This document shows, piece by piece, positions 23,358 through 31,213 of a DNA stretch of 64,000 nt. The stretch spans positions 136,479 through 200,478 of the forward strand of contig CAYGZL010000032.1 in the NCBI GenBank assembly GCA_964354345.1, written 5' to 3'. A program made the translations under genes and the position numbers. The DNA comes from CAYGZL01 sp964354345. Lineage in GTDB: Bacteria; Chloroflexota; Anaerolineae; Anaerolineales; UBA4823. The notes under the pieces were generated by a model. It searched no databases. It was not told the DNA's origin and saw only the letters and a list, made by a program, of their open reading frames with translations. How positions within the stretch are numbered: position 1 is the stretch's first letter; every line of letters starts with the position of its first letter.

Positions 23358-25154
23358 ATGGCTGAAAAACTACAAGAACCCTATGAGAAGAGCGATTTGT
23401 ATCGCTTACGCCATTCGACCGCGCATGTCATGGCTCAAGCCGTGGTTGAAATGTTCCCAGAGGCCAAGTACACCATCGGACCGCCAGTTGAAGATGGTTT
23501 CTATTACGATTTCGATCTACCCCGGCCACTCACTCCCGAAGACCTGCATTTGGTCGAAGAGCGTATGCGTGCGATCATCAAGGGCGACCATCCTTTCCAG
23601 AGGCAGGTTATCTCTGCTGAGCAAGCGCGCCAAATTTTTCAAGACCAACCCTATAAACTGGATTTAATTGACGGCCTGGAAACAGGTGGCCTGGATGAAT
23701 ATGGCAATCCGTTGACTGAAAAATCTGAGATATCCATCTATATTCAGGACGAATTTGTCGACCTGTGCCGTGGGCCGCATGTGGAGAACACATCAGAGAT
23801 CAATCCAGCAGCCATTAAACTGATGAGCGTCGCGGGAGCTTACTGGCGCGGTGATGAGCATAACCCGATGCTGCAACGGATCTACGGCACGGCCTGGCGG
23901 ACCTCCCAAGAGCTGGAAGAATACCTGTGGCGTCTGGAAGAAGCGCGCAAGCGTGATCATCGCCGCCTGGGCAAAGATCTCGGTTTATTCTATTTTTCTG
24001 AAGACATCGGCCCAGGATTGCCACTCTTCACTCCGAAAGGTGAAATGTTGCGCCACCTGATGGAAATGTACGTGCGCGAGACCCAGACCCGCTATGGTTA
24101 CCAGCACGTGTGGACTGGTCATATGGTCAAAGAAGATCTGTTCAGGCGCTCAGGGCATTACGAAAACTACAAAGATGGCATGTTCCCGCCGATGGTGGAT
24201 GAAAATATCACCTATCGACTAAAACCGATGAATTGTCCAAGCCACATGACGCTATACAAGGAGATGGGCAAACATTCCTATCGCGAATTGCCGTTGCGTT
24301 TGGCTGAGTTTGCCACACTGTACCGCTACGAGAAGACAGGTGAGTTAACCGGCCTGACCCGGGTGCGCGCGGTGACCCAAGATGATTGTCACATCTTCTG
24401 TACTGAAGAACAGGTGGAGCAGGAATTCACCCTGGCTCTCAATTTGATCAGGGAAGTTCTCGGGCGTTACCGGTTCACGGATTATAAAGTTCGTCTCTCG
24501 CTGCGCGGTAGCGGTGGCAAGTATGTCCAGGATGAGGAAAAATGGATCAAAGCCGAGGCTGCACTGCGTGCTGCTCTGGACAAGAACCAGGTGGAATATT
24601 TCGAAGCCACCGGTGAAGCCGCTTTTTATGGTCCGAAAGCTGATTTCCTGGCCAGGGATGTTCTCGGGCGAGAATGGCAGCTCTCCACCATTCAGGTAGA
24701 CTTCATTCAACCTGCCCGGTTAGGGTTGGTTTACATCGGTGAAGATGGACAGGAACACACACCGGTAGTGCTACATCGCGCTGTAACGGGTTCGACCGAA
24801 CGCTTCCTGGGCGTCCTGATCGAGCAGTTCGCGGGTGCATTTCCCGTCTGGCTGGCGCCTGTCCAGGCTGTACTGATCCCAATCGCCGATCGCCACCTGC
24901 CTTATGCCCATCAGGTCGCTGAGCAACTCAAAGCCGCCGGCTTGCGGGTGGAAGTGGACGAGCGCAGTGAACGGATGAACGCCAAAATCCGTGATGCCCA
25001 GAACCAGAAAATCCCTTATATGCTGGTAGTTGGCGATAAGGAAATGGTGCAGAACCAGGTCGCGCTACGTTTACGCTCTGGTGAAAATCCCGGTCCCATA
25101 GATCTGGCTGCTTTTCTAGCCAGGGCGCGTCAGGATCTGCAAGACGGTGTATAA
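23358..25154 (+). CDS. thrS: threonyl-tRNA synthetase, form without TGS domain
   Basis: Class II synthetase charging tRNA-Thr. It starts almost directly with the editing (N2) domain, RLRHSTAHVMAQAVVEMFPEAKYTIGPP, and the zinc-type editing motif CRGPHVENTSEI. Motif 1, motif 2 (YRYEKTGELTGLTRVRAVTQDDCHIFC) and motif 3 (HRAVTGSTERFLGVLIEQ) are intact, as is the anticodon-binding domain (about 500-598). At 598 residues it is about 45 shorter than enzymes carrying the N-terminal TGS domain, which is absent here. AAAGGAG precedes the ATG. Expression is under the T-box. Confidence 0.95.
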   Translation: MAEKLQEPYEKSDLYRLRHSTAHVMAQAVVEMFPEAKYTIGPPVEDGFYYDFDLPRPLTPEDLHLVEERMRAIIKGDHPFQRQVISAEQARQIFQDQPYKLDLIDGLETGGLDEYGNPLTEKSEISIYIQDEFVDLCRGPHVENTSEINPAAIKLMSVAGAYWRGDEHNPMLQRIYGTAWRTSQELEEYLWRLEEARKRDHRRLGKDLGLFYFSEDIGPGLPLFTPKGEMLRHLMEMYVRETQTRYGYQHVWTGHMVKEDLFRRSGHYENYKDGMFPPMVDENITYRLKPMNCPSHMTLYKEMGKHSYRELPLRLAEFATLYRYEKTGELTGLTRVRAVTQDDCHIFCTEEQVEQEFTLALNLIREVLGRYRFTDYKVRLSLRGSGGKYVQDEEKWIKAEAALRAALDKNQVEYFEATGEAAFYGPKADFLARDVLGREWQLSTIQVDFIQPARLGLVYIGEDGQEHTPVVLHRAVTGSTERFLGVLIEQFAGAFPVWLAPVQAVLIPIADRHLPYAHQVAEQLKAAGLRVEVDERSERMNAKIRDAQNQKIPYMLVVGDKEMVQNQVALRLRSGENPGPIDLAAFLARARQDLQDGV

Positions 25155-25169
25155 ACGAGTATAATTGAG

Positions 25170-25198
25170 GCTGAGCAGACGGATTTTGTCTGCTCAGC
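25170..25198 (+). terminator. hairpin after thrS
   Basis: GCTGAGCAGAC and GTCTGCTCAGC form a perfect 11-bp stem with a GGATTTT loop, 15 bases after the thrS stop. No U-tract follows (TACTGC), so it may end transcription weakly or protect the thrS 3' end. Confidence 0.5.
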
Positions 25199-25218
25199 TA
25201 CTGCATTCGGTTAAGCGG

Positions 25219-25248
25219 TTGACGATTTAGCGCATCCTGTGGTATCAT
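25219..25248 (+). promoter_or_regulatory. promoter of the infC-rpmI-rplT operon
   Basis: TTGACG, 18 bases, TATCAT. Start predicted near 25255, giving a leader of about 47 bases to the infC initiation codon. Confidence 0.6.
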
Positions 25249-25301
25249 GGCGCACGCTAACCGCAAAGTATTGTTTTCGATTCGATCAAAAGGAGTGAGT
25301 T

Positions 25302-25829
25302 ATCAGCGCAGTTACTTATCGTGTTAATGAAACAATCCGCGTTCCCGAGGTACGCCTGATCGGCCCTAATAATGAAAATGTTGGGGTTGTCTCAATCGAG
25401 GAAGCACGCCGGATTGCTCGTGATGCTGAACTGGACCTGGTTGAAGTTGCCCCCAACTCTGAACCACCAGTCTGCCGGGTGATGGACTTTGGAAAATTCA
25501 TATATGAACGCACCAAGAAAGAGCGCGAAGCTCGTAGAGCTCAAACCAAGATTGAGGTTAAAGAGATTCGCCTGCGCCCTAAGACAAACGAACATCATCG
25601 TGATTTGCGTGTCCGCGATGCCCGGCGTTGGTTGACTGAAGGGATGAAGGTAAAGGTACGTATCCGCTTTCGCGGTCGGGAAATAACCTATCCAGAAATC
25701 GCGCTGAACGATTTGAAGGAAGTAGCAGAAGAGTTGTCCGATATTGCGATAATTGAACAACCCCCAGCTTTGGAAGGACGCACCATGTTAATGGTGCTGG
25801 CGCCTGGAAAGATAACGAAGAAAAAGTAA
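25302..25829 (+). CDS. infC: translation initiation factor IF-3, AUC start codon
   Basis: 175 residues covering both IF-3 domains: N-domain YRVNETIRVPEVRLIGPNNE and DLVEVAPNSEPPVCRVMDFGKF, linker KKEREARRAQTK, C-domain KEIRLRPKTNEHHRDLRVRDARRWL and GRTMLMVLAPGK. No ATG, GTG or TTG is available at the N-terminus. An in-frame TGA at 25296-25298 blocks any upstream start, and AGGAG at 25291-25295 sits 6 bases before ATC at 25302. An AUU/AUC start is the known device by which IF-3 represses its own translation, since it discriminates against such codons. Starting at the first ATG (25479) would delete the N-domain. Confidence 0.92.
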   Translation: MSAVTYRVNETIRVPEVRLIGPNNENVGVVSIEEARRIARDAELDLVEVAPNSEPPVCRVMDFGKFIYERTKKEREARRAQTKIEVKEIRLRPKTNEHHRDLRVRDARRWLTEGMKVKVRIRFRGREITYPEIALNDLKEVAEELSDIAIIEQPPALEGRTMLMVLAPGKITKKK

Positions 25830-25886
25830 TCTGCACTATATTTATTGAGATTACTCATTGTGGAACAGTAGTTTCATGGTGAAGAA

Positions 25887-25911
25887 TCCGCGGATGGTCG
25901 TTGTCCGCGGA
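25887..25911 (+). other. stem-loop between infC and rpmI
   Basis: Two copies of the self-complementary octamer TCCGCGGA, 9 bases apart, can pair as an 8-bp stem. It lies in the infC-rpmI spacer, 13 bases before the rpmI Shine-Dalgarno, and has no T-run. Possibly an RNA-processing or translational control element. Confidence 0.4.
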
Positions 25912-25935
25912 ATTTCGTGTGAGAGGAGATTGAGC

Positions 25936-26172
25936 GTGCCACGTAAGCCAAGAACAGAGAAGTATAAAATTAAGACCCACAAGGCTACTGCGAAACGCTT
26001 TCGGCTGACTGGAACGGGATTGCTGGTGCGTACAAAGGGTGGCAAGAGCCACTTCCGCCGGCGCACCTCAAAGCGTGTTAAGCGCCTGCTATCCGAGATG
26101 GTGCAGGTCAAAGGACGCGGGATCGTCAAGCGCGTACAGCGCCTGGCTCCTTATCTCAAGAAAGCCAGCTAG
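25936..26172 (+). CDS. rpmI: 50S ribosomal protein L35
   Basis: 78 residues from a GTG start at 25936, preceded by GAGAGGAG at 7 bases. PRKPRTEKYKIKTHKATAKRFRLTGTGLLVRTKGGKSHFRRRTSKRVKRLL is classic L35. The C-terminus runs about 12 residues longer than the usual 64-66 (MVQVKGRGIVKRVQRLAPYLKKAS). An open frame upstream to an ATG at 25858 is rejected because family members begin at this point and the ribosome site is here. Middle gene of the infC operon. Confidence 0.92.
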   Translation: MPRKPRTEKYKIKTHKATAKRFRLTGTGLLVRTKGGKSHFRRRTSKRVKRLLSEMVQVKGRGIVKRVQRLAPYLKKAS

Positions 26173-26351
26173 GGGCGGTTCATTCAGTGGATCGCTCCGC
26201 AGTAGGCGGGCGCTGGTGTCACCAGACACCAGGCAGTATTCATTTCCGAACCCGCAGGGGATCGGTATCCAATTTTGTGGCGGCCGTTGGGTGTGTGAAA
26301 CAGGTAGTGATATGCGCTACCGACGCCCAGGGGTTCGCAGGAGAGTAAAGA
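26173..26351 (+). promoter_or_regulatory. structured 179-base rpmI-rplT spacer, candidate L20 autoregulatory leader
   Basis: This spacer is long for a ribosomal-protein operon. It contains a perfect 8-bp hairpin (CTGGTGTC-ACCA-GACACCAG, 26213-26232) and a 7-bp hairpin with one wobble (GGTAGTG...CGCTACC, 26303-26321), followed by a GGAG ribosome site for rplT. L20 is known to repress its own operon in other bacteria by binding mRNA that mimics its 23S site. That this spacer does the same is inference. Confidence 0.4.
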
Positions 26352-26705
26352 ATGGCTCGTGTAAAGACTGGTCCTTATCGTCATCGACATCATAAGAAGG
26401 TATTAAAGCTCACCAAAGGCCAATTTGGAACTCGCAGTCGACTGTTCCGGCGCGCCAATGAGGCCATGCTCAAGAGCTTGTGGTATTCTTACCGCGACCG
26501 GCGTTCCCGCAAGCGCGATCTACGTCGACTATGGATCGCTCGGATAAATGCGGCCGCCCGACTGTATGGTATTTCCTACAGCCGCCTGATCCATAGTTTG
26601 AAAGAGCATAAGATTGCATTAAACCGGAAAATATTGGCCGACCTGGCCGTCCGCGATCCGCAGGCGTTTGCTGCGGTGATCGCTCAGGTCCATCCTGGCA
26701 GCTAA
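26352..26705 (+). CDS. rplT: 50S ribosomal protein L20
   Basis: 117 residues. MARVKTGPYRHRHHKKVLKLTKGQFGTRSRLFRRANEAMLKSLWYSYRDRRSRKRDLRRLWIARINAAARLYGISYSRLI is a textbook L20 sequence: basic N-terminal extension and globular C-terminal domain. AGGAGAG precedes the ATG by 8 bases. Last gene of the infC-rpmI-rplT operon; a terminator follows 72 bases downstream. L20 is an early 23S rRNA assembly protein. Confidence 0.96.
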   Translation: MARVKTGPYRHRHHKKVLKLTKGQFGTRSRLFRRANEAMLKSLWYSYRDRRSRKRDLRRLWIARINAAARLYGISYSRLIHSLKEHKIALNRKILADLAVRDPQAFAAVIAQVHPGS

Positions 26706-26776
26706 CAGCTCCGATCACGGTAGGTTTGCCGTGACTGGCGATCACATCTCAACGAAACTATCGTTTCGCTCACACC

Positions 26777-26809
26777 CGGGATGGCTTAACCCACCATCCC
26801 GTTTTCGTT
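26777..26809 (+). terminator. intrinsic terminator of the infC operon
   Basis: CGGGATGG and CCATCCCG form an 8-bp stem around a 9-base loop, followed by TTTTCGTTT. Confidence 0.85.
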
Positions 26810-26908
26810 TATTATTAACCTGTAACATTTTAGTAGAACAAACGTAAACAAGTTACTTATCCCTCTCTAGTTGTCTGGAGGTAGAACGTCTGCGAAATCG
26901 AAATTAGA

Positions 26909-27102
26909 GATGTTACTTATCCGTCAAACTCTGTCCCCCATCCATCGTTGAAGAACACATTGACGCTCTGAGCCGGGTCGTCCCCGGTGAGTGGTATGAT
27001 CCATTGAATAAGGATGGAACCCAACTATTAACGAAAACGAGCAGGATGAAATCTACCTGTCGGATTATACAGGAACAGTGTACAGCCCGGTGAAAAAATG
27101 AA
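26909..27102 (+). pseudogene. frameshifted remnant of an unidentified gene
   Basis: Three consecutive short stretches in different frames read like one protein: MLLIRQTLSP, then IVEEHIDALSRVVPGEWYDP, then NENEQDEIYLSDYTGTVYSP, ending at a TGA that overlaps the ATG of the next gene as ATGA. Coding-like content plus the ATGA overlap suggest a former small gene translationally coupled to the peptidase, now broken by at least two frameshifts. No family is recognised. The remaining sequence from 26810 to 26908 shows nothing further. Confidence 0.35.
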
Positions 27103-28702
27103 AGCGAATCCAATTCAAAATTGGTTGGCATTGCACTTCATCCAAAAACTGATTGGATGGGTGGGGGTGTTATTGATCATATCTGCTTGCACAAAACCTG
27201 CAGGATTGAAACCGCCTGATGTTATCCGGCTTACAGCATCAACTTATCAGGAAGATGAACAACCAGACCAATCCGCTGCCTTGTTGCCAGCTGCACAGAC
27301 CAGATTGGGGTCTCTCGCTGATTTTCCCCGCTACAACCTTACCTTAACCATCCTGGATAATACCTACCAGGGTCAGGCTCACATAACCTATACAAACACC
27401 GAGACAACTGCGCTCAACCAACTCTACTTTCGCCTGCTTCCCAATGGGCACAACAGCTTCGGCGATGGTTCAATGACAATCGCTAACCTGACCGTAGATG
27501 GTCAGCCTGCCAGTTCGACGCTTTCGGTAAGTAACTCAGCCCTGGAGGTATCGTTGGAGCGCCCTCTTGAACCTCGGCAAAAAACCGAGGTCGCCATGGA
27601 TTTCAGCGGTGTGGTCCCGGTTAATTTTGGTAGCACCGCCCAAACCGCCGGTTATGGGATTTACAATGTCTCCAACAAAATTATGACGCTTTCAGGCTGG
27701 TATCCGATCCTGGCGGTTCACGAACCCTCTGGCTGGCGCCTGGATCCAGTTTCCTGGATGGGTGATTCGACTTACAGCACTACCGCCTTCTTCACGGTCA
27801 ACATCTCCGCGCCCGTCGAGTCCAAGATTGTAACCACAGGAATTGAAGTAATCGCTGTTGATCATGAGATATCGGAGACGCGAAATTTACCCCCTGATCA
27901 ACAACCAGAACAGCGCAGTTATATCAGTGGGCCGGCGCGTGACTTCATCGTGATTGTCGGTCAAGAGCTACAGGAGTCACACCAATCAGTGGATGGCACG
28001 ACAATTCATTCGTATTATTTCCCTAAACATCAAAGCGCGGGGAAACGGGCTTTGGAAATTGCCGTGGAATCTCTGCAAATCTATAACCAACAAATCGGCG
28101 CCTATCCCTATCGTGAGTTGGATGTGGTTGAAACAGCGCTCAAGCATGCTTCGGGTGTCGAATTCCCTGGTGTAATCCTGATCAGCAGCGATCTATACGA
28201 TACTCCCGATCAGCCCGCGTTTGTTGTCACGGTTGCACATGAGGTTGCCCACCAGTGGTGGTATAACGTTGTAGGCAACGATGTCTTCTTACACCCATGG
28301 CAAGACGAAGCCTTAACTACCTATACATCAAGCCTATATTACGAATTTGGACTGGGAAAAAGCGCCGCACAAGGGCTGATACAATACTGGCAAGATCGCT
28401 ATGATCAGCTTTCTGACCAGGGTATTGATGATCGCATCGCGGAGACCCTGGCGCATTACCAAAACCGCGGTGATCCAAGCCTATATAGCACAATTGTTTA
28501 TTCAAAAGGCGCACTGTTTTTTATTAATTTGCGTCAGCAAATCGGCGATACGGCATTCTTTCAGGCGATGCGGTCTTACTACCAGACCTACCAGTATCAG
28601 ATAGCTACTCCTGATAATCTGCTCAATGCCTTTGAGCAGTCCTCTGGACGTTCGCTGAGGGACTTATACCAACAATGGCTATATTCCGCGTCTCGCCCTT
28701 AA
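27098..28702 (+). CDS. M1-family (gluzincin) metallopeptidase-like lipoprotein
   Basis: 534 residues. A lipoprotein signal ends in ISAC (Cys about 29). A beta-rich N-terminal domain (about 60-250) resembles the M1 saddle domain. The catalytic domain carries VAHEVAHQWWYNVVGND, the HExxHxW zinc motif, with DEALTTYTSSLYYE supplying the third ligand Glu. VETALKHASGVEFPGVILIS replaces the usual GAMEN substrate loop region. It is predicted to be an extracytoplasmic zinc peptidase anchored in the membrane, possibly releasing N-terminal residues from peptides. The substrate is unknown. Confidence 0.87.
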   Translation: MKANPIQNWLALHFIQKLIGWVGVLLIISACTKPAGLKPPDVIRLTASTYQEDEQPDQSAALLPAAQTRLGSLADFPRYNLTLTILDNTYQGQAHITYTNTETTALNQLYFRLLPNGHNSFGDGSMTIANLTVDGQPASSTLSVSNSALEVSLERPLEPRQKTEVAMDFSGVVPVNFGSTAQTAGYGIYNVSNKIMTLSGWYPILAVHEPSGWRLDPVSWMGDSTYSTTAFFTVNISAPVESKIVTTGIEVIAVDHEISETRNLPPDQQPEQRSYISGPARDFIVIVGQELQESHQSVDGTTIHSYYFPKHQSAGKRALEIAVESLQIYNQQIGAYPYRELDVVETALKHASGVEFPGVILISSDLYDTPDQPAFVVTVAHEVAHQWWYNVVGNDVFLHPWQDEALTTYTSSLYYEFGLGKSAAQGLIQYWQDRYDQLSDQGIDDRIAETLAHYQNRGDPSLYSTIVYSKGALFFINLRQQIGDTAFFQAMRSYYQTYQYQIATPDNLLNAFEQSSGRSLRDLYQQWLYSASRP

Positions 28703-28804
28703 GTAGAGGCCAATCTATTGCATGGATCTGGTGAAGTGTACCGTCTGTTCATCCTTTACAATAATCAGCGAGAATTAACCGATCTGTATGAGGAAGACAA
28801 ATAA

Positions 28805-29410
28805 ATGACTATCCAATCTCCCTTGTTCTTCGGTGAGAATATTTGCCTGGGACCGATCGACCACGAAAAGGATCCGGAAATTGAAACCAGGTGGACTAAC
28901 GATCCTGAATATCTCCGCATGATCTATCCTGAACCGGCTCGTCCACTATCTCAAGCTCAGATCAAGAAGAAATACGAGGCCATCGAGAAAGCCATTCAAG
29001 AAGAGCGTAACCAGTTTTACTTCACGATCCGCATGCGTTCAGACGACCATCTGATTGGCTTTGCCCAGATCTTCTGGATCGAATGGACACATGGCGCTGC
29101 GAATATCCGCCTGGGCATTGGCGAACCTCAAGATCGTAGGCACGGCTATGGTTCTGAGATCCTGCGCTTGTTGCTGCGTTTCTCTTTTACCGAGCTAAAT
29201 CTTTATCGCCTGACTGCGTCTGTCCCAGAATATAATCAGGCAGCTTTACGCTTTTTCAAAAAAAGTGGATTCATTGAAGAAGTACGGCGGCGCCAGGCTT
29301 TGCAACGCGATGGACGCCGTTGGGATAACCTTCTTCTGGGCATCTTACGCCAGGAATGGGAAGCTCATCTGCCTGAGCATTCTGATATACGCCAGGAAGA
29401 TGGTGTATGA
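28805..29410 (+). CDS. GNAT acetyltransferase, RimJ/RimL type (first of three)
   Basis: 201-residue GCN5-related N-acetyltransferase. WTHGAANIRLGIGEPQDRRHGYGSEILRLLLRFSFTELNLYRLTASVPEYNQAALRFFKKSGF includes the acetyl-CoA binding Q/RxxGxG/A motif and the RimL-type NxxAxxxyeKxGF end. The ribosome site GAGGAAG is 12 bases upstream. The stop overlaps the ATG of the second acetyltransferase by ATGA. The three proteins are paralogues; substrates may be ribosomal protein N-termini, small amines or antibiotics. No evidence in sequence decides. Confidence 0.88.
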   Translation: MTIQSPLFFGENICLGPIDHEKDPEIETRWTNDPEYLRMIYPEPARPLSQAQIKKKYEAIEKAIQEERNQFYFTIRMRSDDHLIGFAQIFWIEWTHGAANIRLGIGEPQDRRHGYGSEILRLLLRFSFTELNLYRLTASVPEYNQAALRFFKKSGFIEEVRRRQALQRDGRRWDNLLLGILRQEWEAHLPEHSDIRQEDGV

Positions 29411-29976
29411 AACCCAATCTGTTTCAGGGCAAGCTGGTACGCCTGGTTGCGGAGGAACCGGTCACCCTCGGTCAAGCTTTTTCCCGCTGGGCGCGCAATT
29501 CGGAATATTTCCGCTTATTAGACAATGACCCTGCTACTTTGCGATCGGCGAAACAAATCAGTGCGTGGTTCGAAAAATCTTCTGACAGTGAACCTTATAA
29601 AGAGATCACCTTTCCAATCCACACGTTACAAGAGGACCGCTTGATTGGATTTATTGGCCTGGGTGGTTTCCAATGGACACACGGGGATGCCTGGGTCGGG
29701 ATAGGTCTGGGTGAGCGAGATTATTGGGGGAAGGGATATGGCACAGACGCCATGCTGCTCCTGTTGCGTTATGCCTTCACCGAGCTTAACTTATTCCGGG
29801 TCTCACTCGGTGTGTTTGAATATAACCCGCGGGCTTTACGATCCTATGAAAAGGCCGGTTTTACGGTAGAAGGCCGCGAGCGTCAGAAGGTATTACGGGA
29901 TAACCGGCGTTGGGATAACATTTACATGAGCATCCTGTATCCGGAATGGCAGGTCTCACAAGCAGCACTGGGATAA
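29407..29976 (+). CDS. GNAT acetyltransferase, RimJ/RimL type (second of three)
   Basis: 189 residues, translationally coupled to the first paralogue. VGIGLGERDYWGKGYGTDAMLLLLRYAFTELNLFRVSLGVFEYNPRALRSYEKAGF is the acetyl-CoA site. It is much closer to the third gene (shared LF.G..VRLVA, AFSRW.R.SE, IHTL, GIGLGER..WGKGYGTDAM, VFEYNPRA.RSYEK.GF) than to the first, so a recent tandem duplication is likely. A cytoplasmic enzyme with unknown acceptor. Confidence 0.88.
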   Translation: MKPNLFQGKLVRLVAEEPVTLGQAFSRWARNSEYFRLLDNDPATLRSAKQISAWFEKSSDSEPYKEITFPIHTLQEDRLIGFIGLGGFQWTHGDAWVGIGLGERDYWGKGYGTDAMLLLLRYAFTELNLFRVSLGVFEYNPRALRSYEKAGFTVEGRERQKVLRDNRRWDNIYMSILYPEWQVSQAALG

Positions 29977-29999
29977 TTGATCTATAGAAGGCGCTTTGT

Positions 30000-30602
30000 A
30001 TGGAAACCCATCTATTCACCGGCGAGTTCGTTCGATTGGTAGCAGCCGATCCAGAGGCAATCGCCCCGGCTTTCAGCCGCTGGTCACGCGATTCCGAGTT
30101 CGTCCGGCTGCTTAACAGCGGTGAAGCTACCCCACTATCAGCCCGCGCCATGCGAAACCTGATGGATCGACAGCCGGAAAAGGATCCCCCAAATTTCTTT
30201 TGGTTCGCCATCCATACCCTGACCGGTGATCACCTGATCGGTGATATTGCTTTGGATGGTATCCGTTGGTCCCACCGGGAAGCTTTTGTTGGTATTGGGC
30301 TTGGCGAGCGGGAATGGTGGGGAAAAGGTTATGGTACCGACGCGATGAGGATTATCCTGCGTTACGCTTTCCTGGAATTAAACTTACTGCGTGTCTCCCT
30401 GAATGTATTCGAATATAATCCGCGCGCCATTCGCTCCTACGAGAAACTCGGTTTCATCCATGAAGGGCGCATGCGCCAGTATCTTCATCGTGAAGGTCAA
30501 CGCTGGGATATGATTTTCATGGGCATCCTGCGCGAAGAATGGGAACAAAACAATGCCCGCCAAACCGCCATCATTACTTACGATAATAAACCTGGAGATT
30601 GA
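30000..30602 (+). CDS. GNAT acetyltransferase, RimJ/RimL type (third of three)
   Basis: 200 residues. VGIGLGEREWWGKGYGTDAMRIILRYAFLELNLLRVSLNVFEYNPRAIRSYEKLGFIHEGRMRQ closely parallels the preceding gene. It starts 23 bases after it and is followed 6 bases later by a HAD hydrolase. The tail after EEWEQNN (about 12 residues) is unrelated to its paralogues. Probably part of one transcript running from 28.8 to 32.6 kb. Confidence 0.88.
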   Translation: METHLFTGEFVRLVAADPEAIAPAFSRWSRDSEFVRLLNSGEATPLSARAMRNLMDRQPEKDPPNFFWFAIHTLTGDHLIGDIALDGIRWSHREAFVGIGLGEREWWGKGYGTDAMRIILRYAFLELNLLRVSLNVFEYNPRAIRSYEKLGFIHEGRMRQYLHREGQRWDMIFMGILREEWEQNNARQTAIITYDNKPGD

Positions 30603-30608
30603 AATCCC

Positions 30609-31211
30609 TTGATTATCACCACCATCATCTTCGACCTGGGGGGCGTTTTATTCCGCACAGAGGACCGCCAACCCCGCGCACAAACCGCTGCTCGCTTGGG
30701 ATTAACTTATGAAGCCTTAGACGAGATCATTTATGACGGCCCTTCCGCCAGGCAAGCCGGGGTGGGAAAGATCACAGCCAGCCAACATTGGGAAAATGTT
30801 TGCCAGATACTCAACTGGCCGCTGGAGAGACTGTCAGAACTGCAAGAAGGCTTCTGGGGTGGAGATCGTCTGGACTGGGAGCTGGTTGCCTGGATCCGCT
30901 CGCTACGTCGCCGCTACCACACCGGTCTGTTGAGCAACGCCTGGGATGATCTCCGTGGTTGGCTGGAACAACGCTGGTTCATCGCCGATGCATTTGACAC
31001 CATTATTATTTCCGCTGAAGTCAAGTTGGCCAAGCCTGATCCGCGTATCTTCCAACTGACCATGGAACGCATGCAAACAACCCCTGAGGCGACTATATTT
31101 ATAGATGATTCCGAAGAAAATATTACAGCCGCCAGGGATTTCGGATTACACGCGATCCAATTCCAAAATCCAGATCAGGCGCGCCGGGAATTGTTAGAAC
31201 TGCTGTCTTAA
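30609..31211 (+). CDS. HAD-superfamily hydrolase
   Basis: 200 residues from a TTG start 6 bases after the last acetyltransferase; no better start exists, since IITTIIFDLGGVLF is the catalytic motif I (Asp at about residue 9). Motif II is GLLSNAWDD, motif III the Lys in AEVKLAKPDPRIF, motif IV FIDDSEENITAA. An alpha-helical C1 cap lies between motifs I and II. Epoxide-hydrolase-N-terminal-like or YihX-type phosphatases share this pattern; a sugar- or nucleotide-phosphatase role is inferred. Confidence 0.85.
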   Translation: MIITTIIFDLGGVLFRTEDRQPRAQTAARLGLTYEALDEIIYDGPSARQAGVGKITASQHWENVCQILNWPLERLSELQEGFWGGDRLDWELVAWIRSLRRRYHTGLLSNAWDDLRGWLEQRWFIADAFDTIIISAEVKLAKPDPRIFQLTMERMQTTPEATIFIDDSEENITAARDFGLHAIQFQNPDQARRELLELLS

Positions 31212-31213
31212 CC

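Noticed and set aside
25479..25829. ATG at 25479 as infC start
   Set aside because: Would remove the whole IF-3 N-domain, whose sequence continues upstream to the ATC at 25302 with a Shine-Dalgarno.
25858..25935. ATG at 25858 as rpmI start
   Set aside because: Adds 26 residues with no L35 similarity and crosses the stem-loop; GTG at 25936 has the ribosome site.
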